From Nyssa sinensis (lineage: Eukaryota; Streptophyta; Magnoliopsida; Cornales; Nyssaceae): DNA of 64,000 nucleotides. The DNA lies in NCBI GenBank assembly GCA_008638375.1, contig CM018052.1, positions 15,280,450 to 15,344,449 on the forward strand. Reading direction: 5' to 3'. The translations under genes and the position numbers were made by a program. The notes beneath the pieces are model-generated. The model ran no database searches. It was not told the origin of the DNA and saw only the letters and a program-made list of their open reading frames with translations. Position 1 is the first letter of the stretch, and each line of letters begins with the position of its first letter. Shown here in pieces: positions 46,680 through 57,663 of this stretch.

Positions 46680-49600
46680 TGTAGAGACTTGGAAAAAAAA
46701 AAAAAAAAAAAAAGCTGTTAGAAGAAGGGACAACATAATATATATATATATATATATTATATTACATTATAATATATTATATAATATATGAAGCTTATTG
46801 AAGAAGCTGGAGGAAACGGGAAAAAGAAAAGAAAAGAAAAGAAAGAACGAGAGGCGGTGCGGAGAGAGTTCCAGAAGTCTCTGGAGGTGTAACGGACCAA
46901 GGTGTGTGTGGCGGTGGACAGGTCGCGTGAAAAACAGGGGAATATGTATATATGTGTGTTGTTTATGGTGTTGAAGCAAAGGAAAAATTGGAGGAAATTA
47001 GAAAAGAAGAAGGCAGTAACGGTGCAGCCGAGGGATGATAGGAAGTGAGGTGTTGTTCTATGATTGTGGTGATTTGTTGGAGATTGAGAGAGGGCTGTGT
47101 GTGTAACGATGTGTGTGTGCAGTGGCATAAGGAAGTGCAACAGAGGGGATTCTGGTTTGGCTTGGGACTGTGCGTGGGTGTTAGATGAATCAGGAAAGAG
47201 AGATTGGAAGAGAAAGAGTGTAGAAATGGGTGAGTGTATAAGCGGTGCGGCAGGCGGTATATTTATGTATATATGTATATGTATGGAGGTGTAGCGAGTT
47301 GGATTTTGCTAATCCAATCATGTCCGTGTTGGAGAGGCAGATCGAGGTTCAAATATGTCAAGAATTAGGACTTGTTGATTAGATTCCGTGGCTGGTATAT
47401 GCTTAGGCAGTAACAGAAGCGGCTTTTGGAAGCCAAACGGCAGTAGAGGGACAGTAGTGCAGAGTGAGAGAATGGGATTTCCTCTGTTTCTGCCGCTTCT
47501 AGTTGAGTACAGAGAGCTTCATGGATCGGTGAACCTGCAGGGAATCGTACCGATTTCTACTGATTCGAGGAAGAAGTTGTGTGATGTGTCGGTGAAAATT
47601 GTGGAACTTGAGAGTACTCAGGGCCAAAGTAGCACACCTTTGCAACTGGTCTTATCCAATGCTGCAGCAATAGGGGATGACCAAATCGAATGCTCATGTA
47701 TAGCTCAGATTGTTGTTCCGTGTGTCAGGTCTTTGATAATCCGGAGGAATTGGAAGAGACTAGTGTTGGACCAAGGAGGTCAATACAGGTATATGTTTGT
47801 ATGTTATGTAGCGACAGAGGTATTTAAATATGCTAGTTGTTTATGAAACTGAAGAGGAGTTTCTGGTTGGGTCTCTTATTGAAGTATAGCATTATTTCTC
47901 GATATGAAGAACATCTAGAATGAATTAACAGAGCAGATTTGGAGTTCGGTGCGTTGGGGCTGCTCTATATTTGACAGGTTAATTGTCAATGCCGATGAGG
48001 ATTGTACATGTCGTGTGAGAGCTGATTGGAGGAGTTTCCGTTATAGCGCTTGCTATGAAAATTTGGGGACTGACCTGGATGGATAGAGACCGGGTAAAGG
48101 GAGCCCAAAGCAGCAGCGTGTTGGAGCAGCGGTTATGGATTATTGAGCAAAAAATTGGGGGAAATCTTAAAGGTTCTAGGTGGAACACTTGGCGTTGATG
48201 TTTGGAATAGAGAAAGACGCTAGGCCTGATACTCCAAGGCCTGATACGGCTGTCATGGATGTTGAAGGTCGACTGTAAAACTGGTTGTTTGAGTTTAAAA
48301 GAACTTGATAGAAGCAGCAGGTGGTGTATATATTTAAATATATTTATGTGTGTGGGATGCAACAGTAAATGGAAGTGAAGAAGTTAGTTGAATGAAATTC
48401 AGTCTTGCTGTGGGGAACATTTCTAGCAGACGTTTGAGCAGTATCCTTTGGAAGTCTTGAAGATAGGTTGTTGGGCAAATTTAAGGGAATTTTTGTGAAA
48501 CTCAGTTCCCATATTGGTGGTGTAACACATGATTGGGTTGCTGGGAGTTCAGTTTAGCCACAGGTTTTTCGTTAACATATGGGTTCTTTAAAGTAGCAAC
48601 GGCCAAGGACGTGCTGACGCTTGGGGGATCGTTACATAGAGCTGTTCCCAGCATTACTTGAGGATTTGAATGAAGCCATGTCTAAAGAGATTGAGAAAGG
48701 AAAGTTCTTCAATATCTGATGGATGGGATGATAAGATGGATGGGATGATAAAGGGACAGAATCTGTTAGGATCATCGTCTGCTTGAGGGAAAAAGGCTGA
48801 AGAAGCTGATGAAACTGGATTTAAAATGGTTGGCCGACTCGATCAACCTGCCGGTGTGTTTTCTTCAATTTTCGAACCGTGGATTAAAGATTAATCTATT
48901 TGACTTGGATTTCATAATGGACACAGCTTCGTGGGGTTGAGAGAACCCGATCAGGTATGGTACTTTACTAAGTAAGGAATAGAATTAAATTAGGATTGAT
49001 GTGCATATTGATTGAATGCTTTTGTGCTTATCTGCAGATAGAAGATCACGTAGGACTTAATTGATTCCTTGAGTTGATTGTTTATATGTTTCCGTGCTCT
49101 TTATGATTATTTGGGAATTGTGACTTACTTCTTGCGTTGCCATCATATGTGATTTATGTTTTAGAAGGATTGTTGATGTTGTGACATGTGGATTGTATAA
49201 GTATTGAGATTGATTGTGCATGATGCGTATATTTGTGGATGAGTTCTTCTGATTCAGATGCTATTGTTATTTTTAAGAGGACGATATTGTTTAAAAAGCA
49301 TGCTTTACGCATTGGTGAAATGTTTTATTGAGATTGCGATATTGCATGATGAAATCATGGCATATTGGCATCGCGTGATTCCTTGAAAGCATAGTGTGGG
49401 TCAGCACGAGGTGCTGGTGCATTATGAGGGTGCAGATCCTGTGGTGAAAAACCCAAAATTGGCCATTAGGTACTCGTAGGCCTACGGGGTCCGGACCGTA
49501 AAGCGAGACATATATTGGTACTTGCATGCCAACGGGGAAGAACCGTGAAGCGAGACATTGGTGTGACATTGAGATGCATGGGTGTGTCACGCATGTTGCC

Positions 49601-50347
49601 TGTGCATTGTGTTGATGAATTTGTGAACGTGATATAGGGTTTTATACAGATGTGTAGTTTGTATATTGCCATTATATTGTATGAATGATTAGGGAGGCAT
49701 GTAGATATACATGTACACTTGCACATGCCACGACTTAATTTTATTCCTTGCATTAGTATTGTACCATACCAGCATGTTGGCGCTGACCCATTCGTGGGCA
49801 CAGGTTTTAGATAAAGCTCCTGGTACGCGGGACTTGATGAAGTCTTGGAGAAAGCAGAAGAAATAAATTTAGAAGAATATTTGGGCCCTTGGGGCGTATT
49901 TTCTGAGAAGAATGGAAATGGCATTGTATATTGTAATAAATATGGAATTTGTGATCTTTTAGTTTAAGTGTAGGAGTAGACGTGATGGATTGTATAACTA
50001 GGCGATGCATATTTAACTTTGATAAGGTTGTGGCCATCGAGTGAGGATGGATTGTGATGTATTTATATTTATATGATGTTATATGATGCATTGTGATTAT
50101 CAGGGGGAAAAAGGTTCGAAAAACCAAGGAGGTTCTGCCAAAATTTTTATAAACCGGGAATGTATGTGTATTGACAGAGATATATGGATGTAGCGTTATG
50201 TTAGTGGAATAGGCTTGTATCTAGATGTATCTATATTAGTAAACTTAGTTAAAATTCGTTAAATATTTATTTATTTATTTACTCGTTTATTTTATTTTCT
50301 TCCTTTAGTGGCGTCCCACGGTTCGGTCGGGAATTCGGGGCGTGACA
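46680..50347 (+). repeat. LTR arm B (3.67 kb, complete)
   Basis: Plus orientation: TGTAGAGACTTGG to GAATTCGGGGCGTGACA. Lacks the X4 insertion, so it shows the ancestral state of arm A. Holds an AT palindrome-rich stretch at 46,738-46,790, the frame at 47,388-47,846 and the conserved U5 block at 49,690-49,800. Confidence 0.92.
47388..47846 (+). CDS. Uncharacterised LTR-borne reading frame, copy B (152 codons)
   Basis: Same frame as 41,192-41,581 on the other arm, extended upstream (MAGICLGSNRSGFWKPNGS). Substitutions relative to copy A include Phe/Ser, Trp/Arg, Met/Arg, Val/Ala and Tyr/Cys; no stop or shift has arisen in either. No domain recognised; no signal peptide or membrane segment beyond a short hydrophobic stretch (FPLFLPLLV). 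Confidence 0.25.
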   Translation: MAGICLGSNRSGFWKPNGSRGTVVQSERMGFPLFLPLLVEYRELHGSVNLQGIVPISTDSRKKLCDVSVKIVELESTQGQSSTPLQLVLSNAAAIGDDQIECSCIAQIVVPCVRSLIIRRNWKRLVLDQGGQYRYMFVCYVATEVFKYASCL

Positions 50348-50352
50348 ATGGC

Positions 50353-52501
50353 ACTTGACTTTCTTGCCTATTTTGACGCATGTTTCTCAGTCCCACCCTA
50401 GTTAGTAACTCTTCTTTGTCTATAAATATAGGCCCAAAAGCCTTGTTTGGCATACCCTAGGTGACAAGGTTAGTTTAGGAGTTCACCTCTTGGCACTCTA
50501 CCTTTTGTCTCAAGATGACGCACTCTTTTAAAAAAATATTTTATTTAAATAAGTAGCGTCATGTAGGATTTTTTTTTAAATTTAAATATGAGTCAAGTTA
50601 CTATATGGCACTTGACTATATGGTGAGAATTTAATGCTCATCAAAGGTAAGTCTATAATTGTCATAGAACTAATCCAAATAATTTTTTAATAAGATTTAT
50701 TTATATTCTGCTCTACATAATAAATCGCACTTAACAATTTAATTAATTATGACAAACTTCCATGTCTTAAAGTATTGGACTATGTTTCCTATTAGTCAAT
50801 GTCTGCACATATGTTATATGTGTGATGTAGTCATTCTAAGCATTTATATTGGTCAAGTCGGCATTCACATTCATTGAGGTTATGTCACTACTATCGTAGT
50901 GCCTAGGGTGACATTTAAGCATACATTCATCATATTATTCTGCTACTAGAAATTCAATAAAAAAATATGATTCTATTATACACTATGAGGTCGAAAAGTT
51001 CGCTAGGCTCATAATCATCTCCCATTTATGTAAATAGAAGTATATTTTTAAATAATTTCGAGAAAAATAATTTTGAACTAAAACAAATTTAATTCATCCA
51101 CACAATGATTCTGAATTAAAATAAATTTAATTCATTCACATAATAATAATAATCAGTGTGCATATTCTAAAGCACATGGACTCCACTTGAGCTCAATTGT
51201 ATTCTAGTACATCATGCCAAGGTAATTTATAGACATATGAGTTTGCAGTGAAAATACATCCCCTTACAAGGCTTCATAAATAAATACATCATTTCCAAAA
51301 TTTATTACATTGTGGAATGAACCTACTACATCAATCTACTAAAAGCAAAAAAAATAAATGGGGATATCGTGCCAATATCTCATATATCACAAAATTAACC
51401 TTGTAATCCATACATCACAACAAACAAGTATACTAGAACATCAACTAAATAAGCACATCCAATCACAACATACATCCACATATATAACAATATAATAGGT
51501 CTTGATGGATGCCTTTACCAGACTTCACGACAATGAGAGTGGGTATTTAGGTCTCACAATATAATAAGCAATTATCCATATGATAATTAATTCATAAATG
51601 ATCCACACATGACCCTAAAAATATGATCCACACATAATATAATTGCTCCTAATTTCTAGATCCTTTCCAAGAATTTTTCACATTTAAAATAAATTTTCTA
51701 AAATGTTTTACCAGTTTTTGGGATAAAAAACTAATTGTTAAAGCCTCAAAAATATCAAAAATAGGTAAAACAATTCACCAAAAAATAATTTAGACCTCCA
51801 ATAGTATACTAAATACTGATATGTAATTCTAATCTCAAATATAGCTCTCTTGAATTTTTCAAAAAGCAGATAAACAAATTTTTTACATTTTTTGTAATAA
51901 AAATTAATTTAAACTAATTTTTAGAAGCTTAAAAATTATAAAAAATACATCACAGGGTCACAAATTCAGTGAGTAAGGCACACTCTCTGGAGGTGTCAAA
52001 AAAGGACCCCAGAAGATGATGCACGCCCTCCCATGCACCTCGTCGAAAGTGGGGGTTGCATTCCTCTGCAATTCATCTTCTCTAAAAACAAGGTTTGGTC
52101 ATGACTGCTGTCAAACTTTGGGACCTTATATCTCATTCATTTTTCGACGAAAAATTATGTACCATATATCGTTGGAAAGCTCTCACGACATGGAACAATT
52201 CGATATAAATTTCAAGCATAATAATCAAGGTTTTACAGATCGTATTAAAACCCAAAGATTTATATTAAAATTGTGTTTTCTTAAAAAAATTAAAACTTTA
52301 AACTCATATCTTTCACAGATCCGACGTTGGATCGTCATGAAATTTTAAGGGCTAACTATTAGTGCTATGAAGAACACATCCACCATTACGGATCGTTAAA
52401 AAAGTGTTCTTATAAGAATCTTGTGAAAATCAGCAGTACGGGTTTAATGCATGATTTTTTTTTTCTTAATAAATATACATGCATACAAAACACAAGCCTA
52501 T
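50353..52501 (-). other. Copia 5' internal region (leader and presumed gag), decayed
   Basis: Lies between the PBS and the nested inverted-LTR element. No Gag motif readable; AT-rich with stops in all frames. A frame at 52,016-52,348 on the opposite strand has no motif and is probably chance. Confidence 0.45.
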
Positions 52502-52514
52502 GGCTTTGATACCA
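52502..52514 (-). promoter_or_regulatory. Primer binding site of the copia element
   Basis: Minus strand TGGTATCAAAGCC one base after the LTR end TTTCTTTCA. One mismatch to the usual iMet PBS TGGTATCAGAGC. Confidence 0.85.
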
Positions 52515-52515
52515 A

Positions 52516-53182
52516 TGAAAGAAATACACAATAAACACAAACGAGTGTTAACCCGGTTACCTCTTCAGATCGAGAACAGTGGAAGTGGAAGCGGAAGAGA
52601 CGGCTTGTATTACGCGTTTTTTTGGAACACCATGAAGATCCTTAGAATGTTGTAAGAGATCCTTCTCATCAAATAGGACTGCTATAAGATTGAGTCACTT
52701 ATATCTTTCCACAATCCAAGACCAAGGATACGTTGATGGTCACCCAAGAAGAATATCAAAAAAAGCGTCACTCAAAACCTTACGTAATAATTTGGGAGAC
52801 TACACATGAATGAGTTTATTATGTTTAACCAATGCGTATATATTTATATCCCATGACCACAACTAGTGAGATAACCAATCAAGGATACTTTGATGGTCAC
52901 CTAAGAAGAATCTCAAAGAGAGCGTCACTCAAAACCTTACGTAATAATTTGGGAAACTACACATGGATGAATTCATTACGTTTCACCAATACGTATATAT
53001 TTATATCCCATGACCACAACTAATGCGATAACCGCAAGATTTTCATAATAATATTTAAGTCGGTCAAATCAACTAGAACTGAAGAGTTTTAAGCACATAT
53101 AAACTCTTATCATAATTATCACGATCTGCATAAATTTTATGGATACTAAATAGACTCGGTCCACGTGACTCAATGTCGAATA
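52516..53182 (-). repeat. 5' LTR of the copia element (667 bp, with an internal duplication)
   Basis: Longer than the 3' LTR because a ~157-bp block (AAGGATACGTTGATGGTCAC... at 52,724) is repeated in tandem at 52,881. The outer end has decayed to TATTCGAC (minus) but the TSD ATTAT follows. Confidence 0.88.
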
Positions 53183-53504
53183 ATTATTAATGCTTCAAGT
53201 TTTTCATAAACTTCACATTTTGTGACTGACGATCTACATTGAATATTTTAATAGAGAAGAGAAGGGAAATTTTTAAGCATTCGATGTTTTGAGATACTAA
53301 AAAAACAGGATTTAAAATACAAGTAAAATAAAAAGGACGTTCAATAATTCAACCCAAAAGGAAAAAGTTCATTAAATTCAATGACTTTAATTACTAACAA
53401 AGAAAATTAAACTCTTTATCCTAATTTTTTTATGATACACATAACTTGGAAGTTTTCAATGCTTTAAATAACTAATCAACACTATATTTTATTAAACAGT
53501 TTAA

Positions 53505-53770
53505 ACCACCAGATTAAATTAGCAAATTAGATATTTAAAACCTATTAAAGCAATACCGTTTTAATAAACGTAATTTTAATGTATTTAATATTTTTTATTT
53601 ATTTTTAAATATATTCTTTTTTATTTTTAAAAATATTAAATATAATAAAATTATGCATACTAAAACAATGGAGATTCAATAAGTTAAAATTAAGATGGTA
53701 CAATTTTAGTATTTGTTAAACTATCTAATTTGCTAACAAATTTAAATATATTAAATCTATATCAAACAAA
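53505..53770. repeat. Dispersed AT-rich repeat, copy 2
   Basis: Counterpart of 15,205-15,455 in the same orientation. The rest of 53,188-53,894 is AT-rich with nothing recognised. Confidence 0.6.
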
Positions 53771-53894
53771 ACAATGTTGTTCAATAAGTTTGGAACTCTC
53801 TATCTTTTTAAAAGGAATTTAAATATAATAAATTGTGTGATTTTAAAGGTTTTAAATTCTCTGATTCTTAAAAATATTTAAATATGTTGAACTA

Positions 53895-54027
53895 GAGAAA
53901 AATGCTAACGTCAGTCGCGAGTGTTCACACTCATGATCTGATTGGCGCATGTATTACACATACCTATTTCACGCGCACTAATTAGATCGCGAGTGTTGGA
54001 CATTCGCGACTACCGTTAGCATTTCTC
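53895..54027. mobile_element. MITE with ~30-bp terminal inverted repeats
   Basis: Left GAGAAAAATGCTAACG followed by AGTCGCGAGTGT; right end, reverse-complemented, GAGAAATGCTAACGG followed by AGTCGCGAATGT. 133 bp, non-coding. Flanks do not show a clear TSD. Confidence 0.75.
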
Positions 54028-55105
54028 ATGTCTACAAATCAGTGTAATTTTAATAGGTTATAAGCTTTTTAAATTTTTTAATTTCATGGTGTACTAAATT
54101 TTCTAGTAGATGGTGTATTGACATCAATGCAAAAAGGAAAGAAATTTTAAATTTTCAATGTGAGAAAAAAAATTGTTAATAGTTGATGTTGCCCTTTTCT
54201 AGTCTGAATGCTTCCTCTCCTGAACTACTTGTCAAAAACTTGAAATCAGAGGGTCACTGGAAAAGCTTCAGTGGTAGCCACTCCAATGATAAAGTCAGTA
54301 ATTCAATAGATGAATTGACTATGAATTGAAAGTGTACCTTATAGCCTTATTTATAAGGTGCAGATTTCACAAATTGAGTAAAACTAGGAGCCATGAAAGT
54401 AGGGCTTCGAATATATCTGTGGATAGTAGTTACCATATTAGATTTTGTTTCCTTATTCTGAGGTCGATAGTCTATAGAAGGCGGTGATCAATTCAGAACC
54501 TCTTAGCTCTGAAGTCACTGTACTTGGTTGAGCGAATGAACTAACTACCTCATGATCTGTGTACCGAAGAACTACTTGTAGACACGTGCCGTGCTCTTAA
54601 ACACCACAGTCAGATTATGGTATATCAGCTACTCCCCCCTGAGCCTCAGTTCATTAGGACCCCTGAATAGTTGAGATTAGGGTTTCTGAAGAGTCACATG
54701 TGTAAATTCAAATGCGTCGTTTCGTATTCTGATAAAACAGCCATCGATGGGATAGTTCATGTCTCGTCATTGTGTTGACCACCGATTGGACAACCAAGGC
54801 CATTATCATCCCAACCGTCGGCTGGGGGTGATGCTTAAATGCCACCCCTTAGATGGTCTTATAAATAGGAAGAAACCTCTTAACAAAGAGATTTTTAATG
54901 AACACTCAAAAAGTATCAAGTGCATTTCTGAGCAAGAAGGAAAATCTCAAGGAAATTTTTGGTACACCTAAAGACTTCTCCGACCATCGGCTTCCCAGTT
55001 CTCGGTCAGTTGTGAAAATACTCTTAAAAAACTCTTTGTTCTTTCTTTTTCTTTATGCCTACTTTTCTTCCCTCCCCATTTTTGTTTTTAAGTTTATTTT
55101 GGGAA
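54028..55105 (+). other. Probable gypsy LTR/leader region upstream of a gag fragment
   Basis: Contains TATAAATA near 54,860 and a CT-rich leader (55,030-55,090) leading to the gag fragment. The phrase CAGCTACTCCCCCCTGAG resembles plant gypsy LTRs. LTR borders could not be set. Confidence 0.4.
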
Positions 55106-55133
55106 GATGGCTGCTCTTGACACCTAGTCGAAC

Positions 55134-55767
55134 ATGGGAGAAAAAGCAAGGGAAATTATAGAGGCAAGAGATCAGGAGGCATTAGGCCTTATATTGAGTG
55201 ATGAGGCTAGGAATGCCTCAGATGATAATTCAAGAGTGCTTTTGATCAAAGCACATGTTGTACCTAGGAATAGGGAGGTTGGTACTTCAGGCAAACCTCG
55301 TAAGAGAGAAGAGAGTGAAAGTGCTATGACTCAGGGTGTGTTAGATACCTTAAGAGTCAATTTTGACTTTGCCCAAAGCGTGTCTTATAGGATACGGAGG
55401 CCTATAGATCGCCCATCAGACATTGAAAGAGGGGAGATCTATGCCTACCTTGAGTGGTTCAAGGTCGATGTATGTTTTCCTCTCCATCCCTTAGTGAACG
55501 AGTTTTTTTGCTAGTTCAAGATCTGTCCTACCGAACTAAACATCAATAGTTGGAGGCGGTTTATGACCTTTTTAGTTCTAGGACATCAAAATGAAGTCAT
55601 AGACCTCATTAGAAGCAACATGGACATGAAATATCTGAAGTCAGAAGGAATGTTTTATATGTCTTTTGACAAAAGGTTCAAGCCCGTGACTTCAATACCC
55701 ACTTCCAACAAAACATGGAAGAGGTGGTACTTCTTTGTCAATGGTGGATAGGAATATGAAGACTTTG
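55134..55767 (+). pseudogene. Gag-like fragment, 'putative gypsy type transposon' family
   Basis: Reads MGEKAREIIEARDQEALGL, then RVNFDFAQSVSYRIRRP, FPLHPLVNEFFC, then after a stop at 55,512 FKICPTELNINSWRRFMTF and, later, SNKTWKRWYFFVNGG before another stop near 55,749. The FPLHP...INSWRRF pattern is typical of this plant gypsy gag family. Truncated at 55,768 by an LTR insertion. Confidence 0.7.
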
Positions 55768-56861
55768 TGTCACATCCTGAACCCCACCCTACGCGGATGT
55801 CGAGGACGTGATGCCAGTCAGCCGCCACGCGACCAACCGAAGGCAATTTTTGAACTTTCTAGTGAATTGCACTCCGACTGTAGGGTCAGATGTAGCAGAA
55901 TTTAAAAACTTTTTGTCAAGGGAATGCAACTCATGTATCCACCGTAGGATATGTATCACACAGAGCAAGTCTAAAATCCAATAGCTAACAATTCTAACCT
56001 CAGAGCATATCTATAATCCGACATATAACAACAGAGTAGAACTATAACCTCTAGAGTACCGTTTAAATCCATGAGCCATGTCTATATCTAGTACATATCA
56101 GTCAAGTCAGTCGTATTACATCACTCACCTGATTAAACAGATTCAATCCTCAATAATCCAGTCTCCACAGATCAGTGCCATCAGATCCAATAGATATCAT
56201 TCCTGAAAAATGTTAGGGAATGGGGTGAGCTTCGAAAAGCTCAATGAGTAACACAGGTTCCCTGTCATGGGTTTCAAACCATTGTTGTTTATAAAGCATA
56301 TGGATGAAACAGGCATTTCGGAGAAGACAGTTAAGTACGTTCAGTTGAAACAGTATTCAAGACGAAAATACAGTTAAAACATCAAGGTAACAGAACAGAT
56401 CAATTAAAACATCAGAGTAACAGAACAGATCAGTAATGAGCATAGCAGAATAGTATAACAGAATAAACAGTACAGTATGCACAGATTAAACAGTGCAGTA
56501 TGCTCATATAGTGCTCAAGACTGAGGTGGTACTAGGAGTCAGTTGTTCATTCAGAACCAGTTTAAAAACAGCGATTTCAGTACAGAATAGAGAAGTCAGA
56601 CAGAGTAAAGATCATGCATTTGGGTAAGAGCATGAAATCAGTGTATCAGATAAAACAGTACAGTACAGTATTTTAAAATACAGTAACTAGACAGTGTACT
56701 TATACACCAATTCAGGAGTCAGGGTTACTCACAAACTGTTACGGTTATCTCCTTGCACAAACAATCCGAAAACCTCCAAGTACGTTAGGCATCTCCATGT
56801 ATGTCCTGAATAATCATCATCAATCACAGACAGATCAGAATTCATCCATTCAGGCCTTATT
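55768..56861 (-). mobile_element. LTR fragment, TGTCACATCC type (copy 1)
   Basis: Begins TGTCACATCCTGAACCCC and contains GGGGTGAGCTTCGAAAAGCTCAATGAGTAA-like sequence (about 56,221-56,250), as in X1 at about 28,404. Interrupted at 56,862 by a second, related copy. Orientation inferred from the family U5 end. The far end is not visible. Confidence 0.65.
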
Positions 56862-57663
56862 TGTCACATCCCGAACCCTACTCTACGCGGATGTCGAGGA
56901 CGTGACTACCAGTCGGTCGCGACGCGACCAACCAAAGGCAAATTCTGAACTTTCTGACGAATTGCACTCCAACTGTAGGGTTAGATGCAGTGGAATTTAA
57001 AACTTTTTCTTTGTGTCACGGGAATGCAACTCACTTATCCATCATAAGTATATGTATCACAGAGCAAGACTAAATTCAGTCAGTCAACAATACTAATCTC
57101 AGAGCATATCTAAAATCAAGCATATAACAACAGAGCAGATCTAATATCTCTAGAGTACCATTAGTTCCATGAGCCATGTCTATCTAGTATATATATCAGT
57201 CAAGTCAGTCATAACATACCACTCACCGGAATAACCAGGTTCAATCCACAATAAACCAGTCTCTACAATTCAGTGCCGTCAGATCCTTCCTTGCGATGCC
57301 ACTTGACCTATTCACGTCATGTCATAGTACCTTCTAATCCAATGGAGGTAATTCCTGAAAAATGCCTGAATAATGGGGTGAGCTTAAATAAGCCCAGTGA
57401 GTAACACAAATTCCCTATCATGGGTTTCAAAACCAGTTTTTTGCTTCCAAGGCACATGGATAATTTAGTCATTCCAAAAATAACTATTTGTATAAATCCA
57501 TTTCATAAGCAGTCTAGTACAATAAAACAGAATCGAACAAACAATACAAACGGATCGGAACATGACATAACCAATCGGTCAAAACAATAACTATTGCTAA
57601 TATATCGGTCAAGACACAAACTCTTCATTAACGGAACGAATCACAATCGGGACTGAGTGGGAA
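56862..57663 (-). mobile_element. LTR fragment, TGTCACATCC type (copy 2)
   Basis: Starts TGTCACATCCCGAACCC. Its first ~600 bp align with copy 1 (CTACGCGGATGTCGAGGACGTG; AATTCCTGAAAAATG; GAGTAACACA). Cut at 57,663 by the Athila-like element. Two copies in the same orientation point to nesting within the same family. Confidence 0.65.

Larger units (their letters stand above)
38689..50347 (-). mobile_element. Non-autonomous chromovirus-like element with two LTRs in inverted orientation
   Basis: The TSD ATGGC flanks the whole unit (38,684-38,688 and 50,348-50,352). Layout on the plus strand: LTR in minus orientation (38,689-45,341), PPT, ~1.16-kb core, PBS, a 179-bp LTR stub in minus orientation (46,501-46,679), then a full LTR in plus orientation (46,680-50,347). 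Both outer ends are therefore U5 ends (TGTCACGCCCCGAATTCC...GAATTCGGGGCGTGACA). The core shows AAATTTCGGGACGAAATTTC before the PPT, a motif typical of Tekay/Del chromoviruses, and an iMet PBS. No Gag or Pol coding. Confidence 0.85.
24862..53182 (-). mobile_element. Degenerate Ty1/copia retrotransposon, expanded to 28 kb by nested insertions
   Basis: Bounded by 5-bp TSDs ATTAT (24,857-24,861 and 53,183-53,187). The 3' LTR is 24,862-25,367 and the 5' LTR 52,516-53,182, both read on the minus strand from TGTTGGAC (decayed to TATTCGAC in the 5' LTR) to TTTCTTTCA. A PBS TGGTATCAAAGCC (iMet type) lies next to the 5' LTR and a PPT AAGTGGGAGA next to the 3' LTR. Remnants of integrase, RT and RNase H lie in copia order (integrase before RT) at 37,760-36,393, 32,198-32,072 and 28,018-27,500. 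Removing the nested elements leaves an internal region of ~7.2 kb. Many stops; inactive. Confidence 0.9.

Noticed and set aside
38689..50347. DNA transposon with long terminal inverted repeats (TGTCACG...CGTGACA)
   Set aside because: The same sequence occurs as solo LTRs with non-inverted ends and 5-bp TSDs, and PPT, PBS and a chromovirus pol-end motif are present, so it is an LTR element with an abnormal LTR arrangement.
24862..53182. Large non-coding retrotransposon derivative (LARD-like) without pol
   Set aside because: First impression changed after reading the minus strand: integrase, RT and RNase H motifs of copia are present though decayed.
54898..55161. Separate 87-codon gene
   Set aside because: It overlaps the leader of the gypsy gag fragment in another frame and has no motif.
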